Counted from the first letter of the stretch, positions 13,620 through 24,577 are shown. The stretch: DNA of 64,000 nucleotides from Phyto melanocephala (GCA_941918925.1 OW799236.1:71266465-71330464); one strand, 5' to 3'. Notes: generated by a model not told the origin, from the letters alone. Made by a program: numbers and translations.

Positions 13620-14014
13620 TTTGTTACTTATCGCCACTAACAGTTTCAAGACCCTAACTAACAATTATATGGTACAACCGTCAGCTCCGTATGTTCGTTT
13701 TCTTGTGAAAAACGTGAAAGAAACTGGCATCCTCTTCGATAAAGCAAAGCGTGAAAAGCTAAAAACAGTGCGTACACCCGAGATTATTGCTGCTGTGGCA
13801 GAAAGTGTGCGTAAAGCTCCATCAACATCAATTTTCTTCCAAAATCCGTACGCAATTTTTGCACACATTCTGCAACATTACCATGATTTTCAAAGTAATG
13901 TCGCAATATTTCCCAGCGTTGTTCAAGCGTATACACAACCATATTCGTTCAGCGGAAGGATAAAACTAATTATCTGTCAAATGAGATATGATCACGTTAG
14001 ATGGCGGACCCTTT
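13620..14014. mobile_element. Mariner relic with an internal inversion
   Basis: Two adjoining transposase segments lie on opposite strands. On the minus strand (14014 down to about 13837) are the terminal repeat GGGTCCGCCATCTAACGT, then the start MVVYTLEQRWEILRH and YFENHGNVAECVQKLRT, which is the helix-turn-helix head. On the plus strand (about 13677 to 13833) is the next protein segment, PSAPYVRFLVKNVKETG through TVRTPEIIAAVAESV to APSTSI. In the intact protein these are consecutive and on one strand, so one segment has been inverted. The catalytic domain is absent. Same family as the copies at 4758 and 22640. Confidence 0.8.
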
Positions 14015-14142
14015 ATGACCAAAACTTATTTACGAAATCGATAATCTGAACTCTTGAATTTTTATACATCATGTTTTCTTATCAGTAATTGAAACATTAA
14101 ACCAAGGATTTCCGAAAATGTTGCCAAAGGTAAATATTAACA

Positions 14143-14455
14143 AGTAGGAGTGCTATATTCGGCCGTGCCAAATCTTATAAGTCCTCCACAAAGTGTAGTC
14201 ATGCTATAACAAATGTTTGTATCACCATTTATCTCATTAATATGAAATACGTACATACAGGCGATGTCAGGGGGTTTATAAAAGTTCAACACACACACGG
14301 ACAGATGGATAGGGCTCAATCTCAAACTCCTCTATTCATAAGCTTTCAGAAAATACATACTTAATGTGGTCGGAAATAAAAAATTGTAGAAATTACAAAC
14401 GGAATGACAAACCTATATATACCCTTTTTCGCTCTTGTATGAAGGGTATAAATAA
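14143..14455 (+). mobile_element. mini-me-like element, short copy
   Basis: Runs from ACAAGTAGGAGTGCTATATT and TTCGGCCGTGCCAAATC to the tail GTATGAAGGGTATAAA. It keeps the ACACACGGACAGATGG tract and a changed core (TACTTAATGTGGTCGG). The middle is deleted relative to the longer copies. Confidence 0.7.
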
Positions 14456-14645
14456 ACTTATCAAATGTATCAAGAAGTTCAAATAGACCTGCAAACTCTG
14501 ACTTTGTTTCAATGAAAAAAAGGGGCAGTCCAGTTGTTTCGCTCATATTTCAACTCGTTATGTGCTTAAATATATAAATGATTTTCAATAGCGAAATTCT
14601 TGAACTTAACTAAATCAATTCGTCTGTCTAAAAGTATTCAGAATA

Positions 14646-14728
14646 ATAATTATTTATTTTATTTGACCTCTTTTTTTATAAATTTATATATTTAATTATC
14701 CAAGCCTAAGGTCATACAACAGTTTTTA

Positions 14729-14766
<38 letters not shown>

Positions 14767-14910
14767 AGCAACACAATTTAAACAATATTTTATTTTTCAA
14801 TATTTCGCTACTCCTTCGTGTAGCATCTTCAGGAAAATTAATTAACAAATTCAAAAAAAAACGAAGAATAAAAACTGTTGTATGACCTTAGGCTTGGATA
14901 ATTAAATATA
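14646..14910. mobile_element. Foldback insertion with 17-bp target duplication
   Basis: The 17-base sequence TAAAAGTATTCAGAATA occurs at 14629-14645 and again at 14911-14927, bracketing the insert. The insert carries 47-bp perfect inverted arms (14685-14731 and 14866-14912, containing CCAAGCCTAAGGTCATACAA and its inverse), a 28-base T run and a central segment of about 100 bases. That segment, on the minus strand, has a hammerhead-ribozyme-like layout (see the separate feature). The long duplication and the hammerhead-like motif suggest a Penelope-like retroelement remnant, but no reverse transcriptase is present. Confidence 0.65.
14785..14834 (-). ncRNA. Hammerhead-ribozyme-like fold (candidate)
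   Basis: On the minus strand: CTGAAGA (core C-U-G-A-N-G-A form), then T, stem II GCTAC / GTAGC around an 8-base loop, then GAAA, then a possible stem III ATATT / AATAT followed by TT at the cleavage position. Stem I is weak. The unpaired T before stem II departs from the canonical core. It is probably a relic or pseudo-motif. Confidence 0.35.
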
Positions 14911-14945
14911 TAAAAGTATTCAGAATATATATACTTTATAGGGTA

Positions 14946-15695
14946 CTAGCCAAACCCGGCGCGCGTTGCTACGCCCCTTAATGAATTTGAAATGCATTCT
15001 GAATTTTAATTAAATATCAAGTGCAAAAACCTAAATATTATAATTTTTTTTATGGGCGTGGCATTGCCCACTTTTTTAATCGCGAAATTGTAAAGTCATA
15101 ACAGCTCAATATGTGTGCAAAGTTTCAGAAGAATCGGACCAGTGCAAGTACCTCAAAATTATAATTTTTTTTATGGGCGTGGCCCTGCCCACTTTTCTTT
15201 TCACGAAATTGTAAAGTCATAATAGCTCAATATGTGTGCAAAATTTCAGTATAATCGGTCCAGTGCAAGTAGCTCAAAATGATACCTGTTTTTTATGGGC
15301 GTGGCCCCGCCCACTTTTTAATCAGGAAATTATAAAGTCATGACAGCTTAATATGTGTGCAAAGTTTCAGAAAAATCGGTCCAGTGCAAGTACCTCAAAA
15401 TTAAATTTTTTTTAGGGGCGTGGCCCCGCCCACTTTTCTTAACACAAAATTTTTTAGTCATGACAGCTCGATATGTGTGCAAAGTTTCAGAAAAATCGGT
15501 CAAGTGCAAGTAGCTAAAACTGATAACTAATTTTTTATGGGCGTGGCCCCGCCCACTTTTTTCCACCCATAAACACTCCCTGGTATGTGTACAACAACTT
15601 ACCAAAGTTTGAGCCCGATCGGTTTTACAGTTTAGGAGTCTATAGCTAACACACACACACACACACACACAGAGTTTCACTTTTATATATATAGA
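14946..15695 (-). mobile_element. Non-autonomous Helitron, copy A (750 bp)
   Basis: Read on the minus strand it begins TCTATATATATAAAAGTGAA and ends with GCAACGCGCGCCGGGTTTGG then CTAG. It is flanked by A before and T after, which is the Helitron AT target rule. It contains five tandem units of about 120 bp, each with a GC-rich island such as GGGCGGGGCCACGCCC and the phrase GAAACTTTGCACACATAT. No Rep/helicase coding is present. It is inserted within the core of a mini-me-like element. Confidence 0.88.
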
Positions 15696-15779
15696 TAAAA
15701 TTAATATTGTAGAAATTACAAATGGAATGGACGAACTTATATATTCCCTTTGACACTCTCGTATGTCAAAGGCTCCTAA

Positions 15780-16137
15780 TTAAATTTTGCACACACTAAA
15801 GACACCCAAATTAAAGCTGTAATCTCGAAAATTGTTGCTGAGAAAAGCTCGAAAATCGGTTGGAATCTAATTGAGATAAAATAACATAAATATAAAAATC
15901 CAATATGACGCCCTAAAAAATGCCGGATAATTTTTTTCTCAATTCCATCAATATTGGTACCAAAGGGCTTAACTAGTAAAATACAGATAAATATGGCGTC
16001 TGATAAAGCAAAATGGCGTAGAATATTAAAACCGATATTTAGGCTAAACTACGATGTGGTCACTATACCTATACGCATGATGGTGGAAGATTTTATATTA
16101 TTCGGCACGACTAAATATACTTAGCACTCTTACTTGT
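15780..16137 (-). mobile_element. mini-me-like end fragment, opposite orientation
   Basis: Contains ATGTGGTCACTATACC and finishes TTCGGCACGACTAAATAT, GCACTCTTACTTGTTTT. This is the inverse of the usual left end, so it is a separate minus-strand fragment abutting the plus-strand copy. Confidence 0.6.
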
Positions 16138-18530
16138 TTTAAATTTCCTTAGTGGGGCTGTTGTTAAATTAACGTTTCTAAAATAGCAAGTAGCAAGTTT
16201 CACTTAGGCAATTTCTTGTTTTTTTTAGTTTAGTTAACTAAGAACTATTAAAAATAGCTTAATGCTGGGCAAAAATTTATCTTTTCAAATTTGATATATA
16301 TTTTTCTAACACTTTTTTGCACTTTGTATTAAATTCCATACGAAAGCGGAAGATCATGTAGAATAAAAAATGTTAACAAAAACATTGTTTTCAACGGAAA
16401 TTCCTAACAAGTGTTTTGTATTGAAATTAAAAATGATAAATTCGTATTTTTAAGCTGTTGTTTATCGTATAAATAATAAAAATAATGGATAAAATGTATA
16501 AATAATATTGGTGACAAACAATATGAATTTAGGTTTATTTCAGTTCAAAAAAAACCTGGGTTTAATGTCTTTAGATATTCATAGGAGTTTCAAGGATTTT
16601 TTATACCATTAAGGGAGGGAAAATAATGAAGCTTGATTTAAACATTAATTTTTTATTTAAAAAAATTAAAAAAAATATTTATTGACCCGCAGTTTATACT
16701 TTGAGAAGTTTAAAATTTTCTTTTCTTTTTTTAAAACATTTTCTTGCAAATCTGTATATTCTGTTTATGTCAAAAAATTATGGTCCTTCGATCCTTTACC
16801 CCTCACTGATATGAATATTATTAGCATGGTGTAATTATGAAATGTGATTGCATTTTGGAGAAAATTTGTTAAAAAAATATTTTTTATATGAAGTTTGACA
16901 ATAGGAAAGAAACAGCCGATGATACGTTATTCACTTGAACTCCCTAATAATGTGCACCCTCCTTATAAATATATTTTCAATTCAGATAATGAGAAAAATT
17001 TACCAGATCACAATCCATTGTAGAAGTTGTATGCTATAAGAAAATTTACTTTAACCAATTAAAAAGAGTCGTAATTGAGTTGTAGTCGCGTCAAGAGCTC
17101 TCAAGTCATGCCATTATCATTTAAGGGTAATCAGCCCGTCCCTTTTTATCTGACTGATAGCGTTTTGTATCTCACTCTCACGTGGTTAATTGTGTGGCGT
17201 AGGATAACAGTACTGTATATACATATTTCAGACTATTCTAATAAACCGCGTCTCTTTTGTTCGTTTAACTGGAGCAGTACGAACTTAATTTAATTTTAAC
17301 TGGAACAGTACCAACTAAACTCATTTTCATTTAAAATTACAGTTCAGCTCCGATTTCATATGAGAGAGTATAGGTCAACTTACGAAAACTGAACCATCGT
17401 GTAATAACCTGGCCATATCAATGATTTATGTATGGCCAATAAATTAAAGTCACAAAAAAACATATTAAATAAGATAACAATATGATTAGCTTTTCCATCT
17501 CTAAAGTATTAATACGACACTATAAAAACAAATAATAAAATGCTAAAGATGTATTTTTGTTTACCCTACTGGACTTGTTTACAAAATGTATACAACCGTT
17601 GTAGAATCTTGCGACAATAAAATTTGACGATAGGTTGCGAATACGGCAAATCTAAAAGTTTAGAATATTTTACGAAAAATTAATTAAATTAAATTTGCCA
17701 AAGAACCATCCCAGTAAATATTGGTATTTATTTATCTGTAAGCAGGGTTGAACTGGAGAGAATCTAAACTACCTCTTAATAAACATTTATTTCATTGGTG
17801 TTAAAAATAATGCTTGGCTATTGAGAATTTTTTCACGATTAATACAAAAATCATTTTATTAAATTTCGATTACTTTAATGCATCTCATAAGGATGAAATA
17901 GTGAATTAGAAAGTCAATACTACGCTTTTTCGCCTCCTACGCATCTGTCAGAAAAGTTGAATTATTGCAGTTTTATAATGAAAGTTACAGAGCACGTGGG
18001 ATGTTATAATGTGTATAGTGTAAAATTAAATTTAATTTCTAATTTGTTTAAGTGTTCTAAGCGACGAGAGAATTTTAATTGCCGAGGATGACAAATTTAA
18101 TATTTTTTAGGCTAATAATCGTTAATTAATTATGTTTGCTTATAATTTATGGAAAAAAGTTTTGCAATACAAACATTTTTCAATTGACAAAATATGCAAT
18201 TTTGTTATCGATGACATTTGCGTAGTAAGTGCCATCACTTAACTTTTGTTATTTGATGCGCCAGAAAACGTTGAAAGCGTATAATGTGCTAATACGAAAA
18301 CGGTGACTACCCGTTGTAGCTTAACGGCTCCCTTAGAGCTTCTTAAAATCTATTTTTTTTAATTGGGATATATCATACAGTGTTGCTGGCTACTGTTGAC
18401 CGAAGAGGCTAATGCTGAGTTTAGTCTGACTAAAGCTGTAATCTGTAACAGAAGGTAAGTAGAAAATGGGAGTTCCGGAAGCAAGAGACCTATGTGATCC
18501 ATTAACAGAATGGATAAATAAAAAGGGTAA
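16138..18530. other. AT-rich DNA, no gene seen
   Basis: No recognisable coding or mobile element. A weak direct repeat (TAACTGGAGCAGTACGAACT and TAACTGGAACAGTACCAACT) lies at 17268-17318. Confidence 0.5.
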
Positions 18531-18614
18531 ATTAGGGAAAGAAATAGTCTAGAAGAAATAAAATGAAAAATCGACGAAAAACAGTCCTTTCCGGCTTTAT
18601 TGCCTATATACTAA

Positions 18615-18850
18615 CTACTTGAACCCCATGATAAATCCAATGATATTCTTGCATCACACAATTCATCTTGGAATCGCTTACATAACCACCTAACGTTATG
18701 GTTCTATAGTCTCGGGAAGTGACAAACAACATGCTCCACATTATTTGTTTCTTCCTCATTCTCACACATCCTACAGTAATCGGGAGTGCCACGGATGCCC
18801 TTACATGGACTATTATAACCCCAATAGTGCCCACAGATATTTACATTTCG
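18615..18850 (-). pseudogene. LINE ORF2 C-terminal (zinc-knuckle) relic
   Basis: One minus-strand frame reads HYWGYNSPCKG, then CRMCENEEE and EHVVCHFP. This matches the C-terminal Cys-Cys-His-Cys tail after the reverse transcriptase/RNase H region in jockey/I/R1-type non-LTR retrotransposons. The frame ends soon after and nothing upstream is recognisable. It is a short dead fragment; the clade cannot be fixed. Confidence 0.55.
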
Positions 18851-19157
18851 CCGAACATACTTTTTGCCTTTGACATTCTGCGCTCCTTTCTGTTACTTCA
18901 TGCAATTATAGATCTGTCTTTCTTCATGTACATGCCATTTACAATCTGACGTTGAAGAAACTCCTAATTTTATCAAGAGCTATCTAACATTCCCTATCCA
19001 GCCTAGATTTGACATTATATCCTTTCAAAGACTTGGGAGTTTTTTGACTATCCACGTAAAGAAAACATCCCTACCCTTCAGAAAATGTTGACCAATATCT
19101 CCGAACACGCTAAATTTATTGTTATTAGAACAGAATATTAATGTTATTTTCAATCTA

Positions 19158-20020
19158 TCTATATATATAAAAGTGAAACTCTGTGTGTGTGTGTGTGTGT
19201 TAGCTATAGACTCCGAAACTGTAAAACCGATCGGGCTCAAACTTTGGTAAGTTGTTGTACACATACCAGGGAGTGTTTATGGGTGAAAAAAAGTGGGCGA
19301 AGCCACGCCCATAAAAAATTAGTTATCAGTTTTAGCTACTTGCACTTGACCGATTTTTCTGAAACTTTGCACACATATCGAGCTGTCATGACTAAATAAT
19401 TTCGTGATAAGAAAAGTGGGCGGGGCCACGCCCCTAAAAAAGTTTTCATTTTGAGGTACTTGCACTGGACCGATTTTTCTGAAACTTTGCACACATATTG
19501 AGCTGTCATGACTTTATAATTTTGTGATTAAAAAAGTGGGCGGGACCACGCCCATAAAAAATTAGTTATCAGATTTGGCTACTTGCACTGGACCGAATTT
19601 TCTGAAACTTTGCAAACATACTGAGCTGTCATGACTTTACACTTTCGTCATTAGAAAAGTGGGCAGTGCCACGCCCATTAAAAAAAGGGTATAATTTTGA
19701 GGTACTTTCACTGGACCGATTTTTGTGAAACTTTGCACACATATTGAGTGGTCATGACTATACAGTTTCGCATTTAGAAAAGTGGGCAGTGCCACGCCCA
19801 TAAAAAGGTATCATTTTGAGGTACTTACACTGGACCGATTTTTCTGCAACTTTGCACACTTATTGAGCTGTCATGACTATACAGTTTCGTAATTAGAAAA
19901 GTGGGCATTGCCACGCTCATAAAGAAAAAGTTTTTAGCCTTTCACTTGATATTCGATTAAAATTTAGAATGCGATTAAAAATCATGAAGGGGCGTAGCAA
20001 CGCGCGCCGGGTTTGGCTAG
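19158..20020 (+). mobile_element. Non-autonomous Helitron, copy B (863 bp)
   Basis: Starts TCTATATATATAAAAGTGAA after an A and ends GCAACGCGCGCCGGGTTTGG then CTAG before a T. A (GT)n run lies near the left end, followed by GACTCCGAAACTGTAAAACC. Six tandem units of about 122 bp each carry a GGGCNNNGCCACGCCC island. The short frames here read through repeat units and are not genes. The element lies 13 bases from the left end of a mariner element. Confidence 0.88.
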
Positions 20021-20033
20021 TAGTTAGATAAAA

Positions 20034-21024
20034 ATGGGTGCATAACTTAAAAATGCGGGATTCACAACAGATGGCTTTTTTAACATATATGGCTTTTTGG
20101 AGTACATATTTCTGTCATTCACTTAATTACTAAGCATTATAGCGTACTTCTTTATTTTGAACAACTGTATTATCGAAAGACACCGATTGCTCACCACATC
20201 TAATGGTGAGTGTGTACCATCGGTTTCAACATGCGAGAGATGGTTTGCGCAATTTAGAGTTGGTAATTTTGACACGTTAGACAAAGATCACCCAGGCTGG
20301 TTAAAGAAAGAAAAAGATTATTGTCTGACTCAACAAATTCATTGAAAGCTTATCATTTATTTATCTATGAGCAGGGAACTTAATTTCCATACCAATTGAT
20401 GCCAAGAGACATTGAATAACAATTTTCCATATCCGAAATGCTGCTTGAACGCTATAAAATAAGAAATCATTTTGCACTAATAATCTAATGTGCTAGAGAT
20501 CTTATGTGAAGCCTGTCCAATCAGCTGAATCGATACAAAATCCAATTATCACAATGCTCTGTATTTGGTGAGTTCAAAAGAGTCCTATCCTTTATGAGCT
20601 TCGGAAATCTCGCTAAGACTGTACCGGAATGAAACCGAAAAACTCACAGAATATGCGGCCGGACATGAAACTTTAATACTCCATCAGGACGGTGCTCAAG
20701 CAGATGTTGTATAAATGAAAGAAGTGATTGGAAAGTTTTGCCTCACCTGCCAGAATTTTTCCTCTGCTACTATTTTATTCGAAGGATACAAAACGCTCTT
20801 TCTGGGATACGATTCACGTCAGAAGAACGTTTCCTAAATTGGCATGTTGCTTACTTGACCTCAAGATAAAGTAAGATCGTTTGGCGCAAAATTCATATGT
20901 TGCTGCAAAGCTAATAAAAGATCATATGGCCAATAACTTAAACACATCTATGAATATTGTACAAATGGTTAAAATAAATACTAAAAGTTGGGGAAAATCC
21001 CAAATTTGTAAGTTATACAGCCAA
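20034..21024 (+). mobile_element. Mariner element with both ends, decayed transposase
   Basis: Ends match as inverted repeats: left GGGTGCATAACTTAAAAATG then CGGGATTC, right (inverse) GGCTGTATAACTTACAAATT then TGGGATTT. The length of about 990 bp is slightly short for a mariner. The head reads GECVPSVSTCERWFAQFR and VGNFDTLDKDHPG (helix-turn-helix region). After a gap come LCIW, then ETLILHQDGAQ (second catalytic aspartate block), then LPHLPEFF and RRIQNALSGIRFTSEE (C-terminal block). Frameshifts and stops are many, and the expected SPDLAPSDYH block is damaged. It is a different subfamily from the copies at 4758 and 22640. Confidence 0.75.
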
Positions 21025-22639
21025 TAATTTAAGCAACACTAAACTATATTTTACTTGTTTCAATGTTTTATAAATAAAACATTTTATAATCAAAGGATAT
21101 ATTTACGTATATGGGACATAAGTAAGTAATCGATTTTTTTTTTGACTTTAGTTGCATATTAAGTTTGAGAACAACTGAAACAAACATAAATAATTCGCTG
21201 TTCTGAAGGACTATGTTATTGTGTTTTTAATTAAAACTTAAGTTTGTTTTCAGAAACAAGAAATGATAAAAGACACAATTAAATTTCCTTTATAACTTCT
21301 CTATAATTTTAAATTCAGGATAATTTTAAGTTGTTATTGGAAGAATCATAAAAAAAAACATCATAAATAATAAAAAAAAATTCTATGAAAATTGTGCTCC
21401 TCTTCTATCAATAATATTGTGAAAGTAGAACGATATTCCAATTTAATATTATTTTTAAAACTTTCACTGATTGCTGGTAAATAAGTAAATTTTATTTACT
21501 TATTTTGCCATCAACTTCTTGCTTCTTTATAGCGATTAACAATTTCATTCATTGTTATTTTTTTCTACTTAATTTGATTTGTTTTTCGAACAATACAAAT
21601 CATACTATTTGCAATAAATTGATTTTCCAAAAGTTATTACGGTTTAACTCTAAATATTAATATTTACTATAATTGTTTGCAAATAAGCTGTAGGTTTTAA
21701 ATATGAAAATAAAATAAAATATATAAAAAGTCAAATAAAATTGAAACATGTACTTTACTTTGCAAATATGTCTGTCTGTATGTACTGTTTTTTTTAAAAT
21801 AGCACATTACATTTTTAATGACTTTAATATAATTTCGTCAAGACTTTCATTATTTCTTAGAGTAGGTATGGCAGGCTGGCAGTCTACAAAGTCAGACATT
21901 TTTGAAATTATAGGAATTATTGGCTCAATATTTGTTAGTCCTTTTGTTGCTGTTGTATTTAGGTTTTCCAAATAAATTGTAGCACAATTTCGTTCAAGTC
22001 TAAAAAGTACTTATTAAAAGGCTTCATTCAGCACATACATAAATAGAAGCTTATAAAATAATTTTGTTTTTATTCATCGTATAATATTTACATTGTAAAT
22101 AACAACAATTTGGTAATACCTCTTGAATATTTAGTCTTGGAATAAATCATGTTTTCTTTTCTTCAACCTTTCATTTGAAATATATTTGTCAATAAAGTTG
22201 AATGAACTACGGAATGTTCATACATACACATATTTACTTGGTATAACTCTTACCACAAGGTTGTTTAAATTTAAATTGAAAGTTTAACAAGTTTTTAATC
22301 CAGATTTATTATTGAAGGTTGTGCTGATAACAATAAGGCTATGAACTCAAAATACGTTATCTTATTAAGCAGGATGTTTAATTAGAAGGTCGTTGGTAAT
22401 TTCTTAAGGTAAGATGTATTTTTGTGATACTTTGGAAAGTTTTGTAAAGTCTCTAGTGATTTTAATTGACTATTGGTATTGCTAAAATATAAAATACTAT
22501 ATTTAGATGCTTGTTTAATACCCTCCAGCGATTACCTGCTATTTGCAATATTATTTGAAAGAATTTTTAATGATATAGCATTTGTTTTAAATAACTTTTT
22601 TTTGCAATATAAATAATTTACTAAAAATGTTATATTATA
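21025..22639. other. AT-rich DNA, no feature seen
   Basis: No repeat boundary or coding signal recognised. Confidence 0.5.
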
Positions 22640-23167
22640 AAGGGTCCGCCATCTAACGTTTTTTTCAACTAGTGCTTATTTCGTGAATTTTAACATTTAG
22701 CTCATGTCTGATTTGACATATAATTAGTTTTATCCTTCCGCTGAACGAATATGGTTGTGTATACGCTTGAACAACGCTGGAAAATTCTGCGACTTCTTCA
22801 AAAAAAATCATCTTTTCAGATGAAGCTCATTTTGATCTTGTCGGGTATGTAAACAAGCAAAATTGTCGCATTTGGGGCACAGAAAACCCGCACGCATACA
22901 TTGAAAAGCCGATACACCCACTGTTTGGTGCGGATTTTGGTCCAGAGGCATAATTGGGCCATTTTTCTTCGAAAATTAGCAAGGAGTGGCCGTAGTCAAT
23001 GGCGATCATTATCGGGCCATGTTGAACGAATTTTTGTTCACAAAAATTGAAGAGGAGAATATTGGTAACATTTGGTTTCAACAGGACAACACTACGTGCC
23101 ACACAGCCGAAGCTACACTTTTTTTATAGCATTTTCAAAAAAAAAAAAAAGTTATTTGGCGGATCCT
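22640..23167 (+). mobile_element. Internally deleted mariner-family element, copy 2
   Basis: Ends: left AAGGGTCCGCCATCTAACGT, right GTTATTTGGCGGATCCTT, with TA on both sides. It opens MVVYTLEQRWKILR, then jumps to IIFSDEAHFDL (here with V in place of GG), then KQNCRIWGTENPHAYIEKP. It then shifts frame through GADFGPEA, and EEENIGNIWFQQDNTTCHTA remains readable. After AEATL the sequence jumps to the right end through TATAGCATTT, exactly as in the copy at 4758. The first internal deletion differs between the copies. It is a dead element; the 96-codon frame at 23047 is a frameshifted reading of this transposase. Confidence 0.85.
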
Positions 23168-23300
23168 TACCTATGTGGACTTTTGACAAAACAACTTATT
23201 TTGAACTTTTACATATGTATTTCAAAAGAGAAAAAAGCTACACACCGAACCAAAAAATCAAAGTTTTTTTTTATGTAATCTTAACAACTTCTCTGTCCAA

Positions 23301-23548
23301 TGAGTCATATATGACTCACGGGAGCGTATTGGAATAAGTTCATGAGTCATATGTGACTCATTTCTATATACAACCAATACGCACACCAATATATGTATTT
23401 GACAATTATCAGCTGTCAATTAATTATTAGCGCGCCAAAAATCATTTGTCATGCAAATTATTTCGCTCTGATTGATGTTCATATGTGACTCATTGAACGT
23501 GGTAAGATAAAATTTTTATTGCTACGTCCATGAGTCGTATATGGGTCA
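23301..23548. promoter_or_regulatory. Cluster of TGAGTCA palindromes
   Basis: TGAGTCATATATGACTCA (23301-23318) is a perfect 18-base palindrome. ATGAGTCATATGTGACTCAT (23342-23361) is nearly perfect. A half copy ATATGTGACTCAT lies at about 23481-23493, and a worn copy ATGAGTCGTATATGGGTCAC at about 23530-23549. TGAGTCA is the AP-1 (Jun/Fos) consensus site. Whether this is a regulatory cluster or a decayed satellite cannot be told from sequence. Confidence 0.45.
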
Positions 23549-23549
23549 C

Positions 23550-24045
23550 AAAATAAAGTAGCCAAAATAATAGGAATATATATCTAATCTTTTACCAAAA
23601 TTATATTTTATGGTATATATGCATGTTATTTAGTTAATCAATACAAAAAACCAGTGGGCGTGGAGCATTCACAAAGTGCGTTGTATGGGGACAGGGAAGT
23701 TGTTAAGCTACTTTTAGACACTATTGAAAAATTTTCATAAAAAGTTAGCAGCTTGTTAGTTAGCACACGGTTTGTTATTATGCAAAACGCCGTATGTATT
23801 TAATAGTGTACTTGTTAGATTTGACACTGCAGAATTCATACATAGTGTGTAAAAGCTAAGAAAATTTACTTTTGTAAATCTCAGCCTGCATTTGCAGTGT
23901 AATCATTATCAATTGGAGCATGTTCTATTTTGAATTGACTAAATACCGACATCAACTGTTTTGCAATTCAATTGTTTGTAGCGCCAACTAAAACATATTG
24001 TTTGTGATAGAGCAAATATACGTTAAAATTATGAATTATTGTTAA
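23550..24045. other. AT-rich DNA, no feature seen
   Basis: No repeat or coding signal recognised before the hAT MITE. Confidence 0.5.
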
Positions 24046-24577
24046 CAGTGTTGCCACGACCAAAAAAAATTTACAACCAAAATTACTTCAAAAAGTAACC
24101 AAATAAAAAAAAAAAGTAACCAAAATTAAAATATATTTGATTTATTTTAAATTTGTTTTACATTTTAATATAAAAAATATTTGTACTTTACGAATGAAAT
24201 ATGAACTAAGTCTTACGTATCAAGTAACATAAAAAACTTAAAGGTAATTTTATTACAAATAACGATAAATAAAAAAAGCTTTTATTTAAAATAAAATTTC
24301 TATTTATTTCATGTATTTTTTCGTACTCCAGAGTTGATCATTTGCTAAAAGAAATAGGGTTTCAAGTGCTAACAATGTTGTCTAAACATTGTCACTTAAA
24401 TGAGAACATTGCAATGTTAAACGTACATATAAGAACATGATTTATAAATAAAACATATTAAATACTACTGAATTTTGGGCTTTCAAAAAGTAACCAAAAA
24501 GTGAAAAAATTCACATCTACACATTGGCAAAAAAAATAACCAATTTTGGTTATAAAAACCTAAAAACGGCAACACTG
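24046..24577. mobile_element. hAT-type MITE with perfect 8-bp duplication
   Basis: The 532-bp element starts CAGTGTTGCC and ends GGCAACACTG. The 8-base target ATTGTTAA lies directly on both sides (24038-24045 and 24578-24585). It fits the hAT preference for T at position 2 and A at position 7. Subterminal repeats such as AAAAAGTAACCAAA recur near both ends. No transposase is encoded, so it must be mobilised in trans. Confidence 0.88.

Larger units (their letters stand above)
14486..15775 (+). mobile_element. mini-me-like element split by two insertions
   Basis: Matching blocks are GTTTCGCTCATATTTCAACT, ATTTTCAATAGCG, the core start ATATACTTTATAGGGT (14927-14943) and, beyond the Helitron, TTGTAGAAATTACAAATGGA with TTATATATTCCCTTT. 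The 265-bp foldback (14646-14910) and the Helitron (14946-15695) both interrupt it, so it is older than both. Confidence 0.6.

Noticed and set aside
15348..15680. 110-codon minus-strand frame with SGRGHAPKK-type repeats; similar frames at 19187, 48856 and 62456
   Set aside because: These read through the non-coding tandem units of Helitrons; frames differ between copies.
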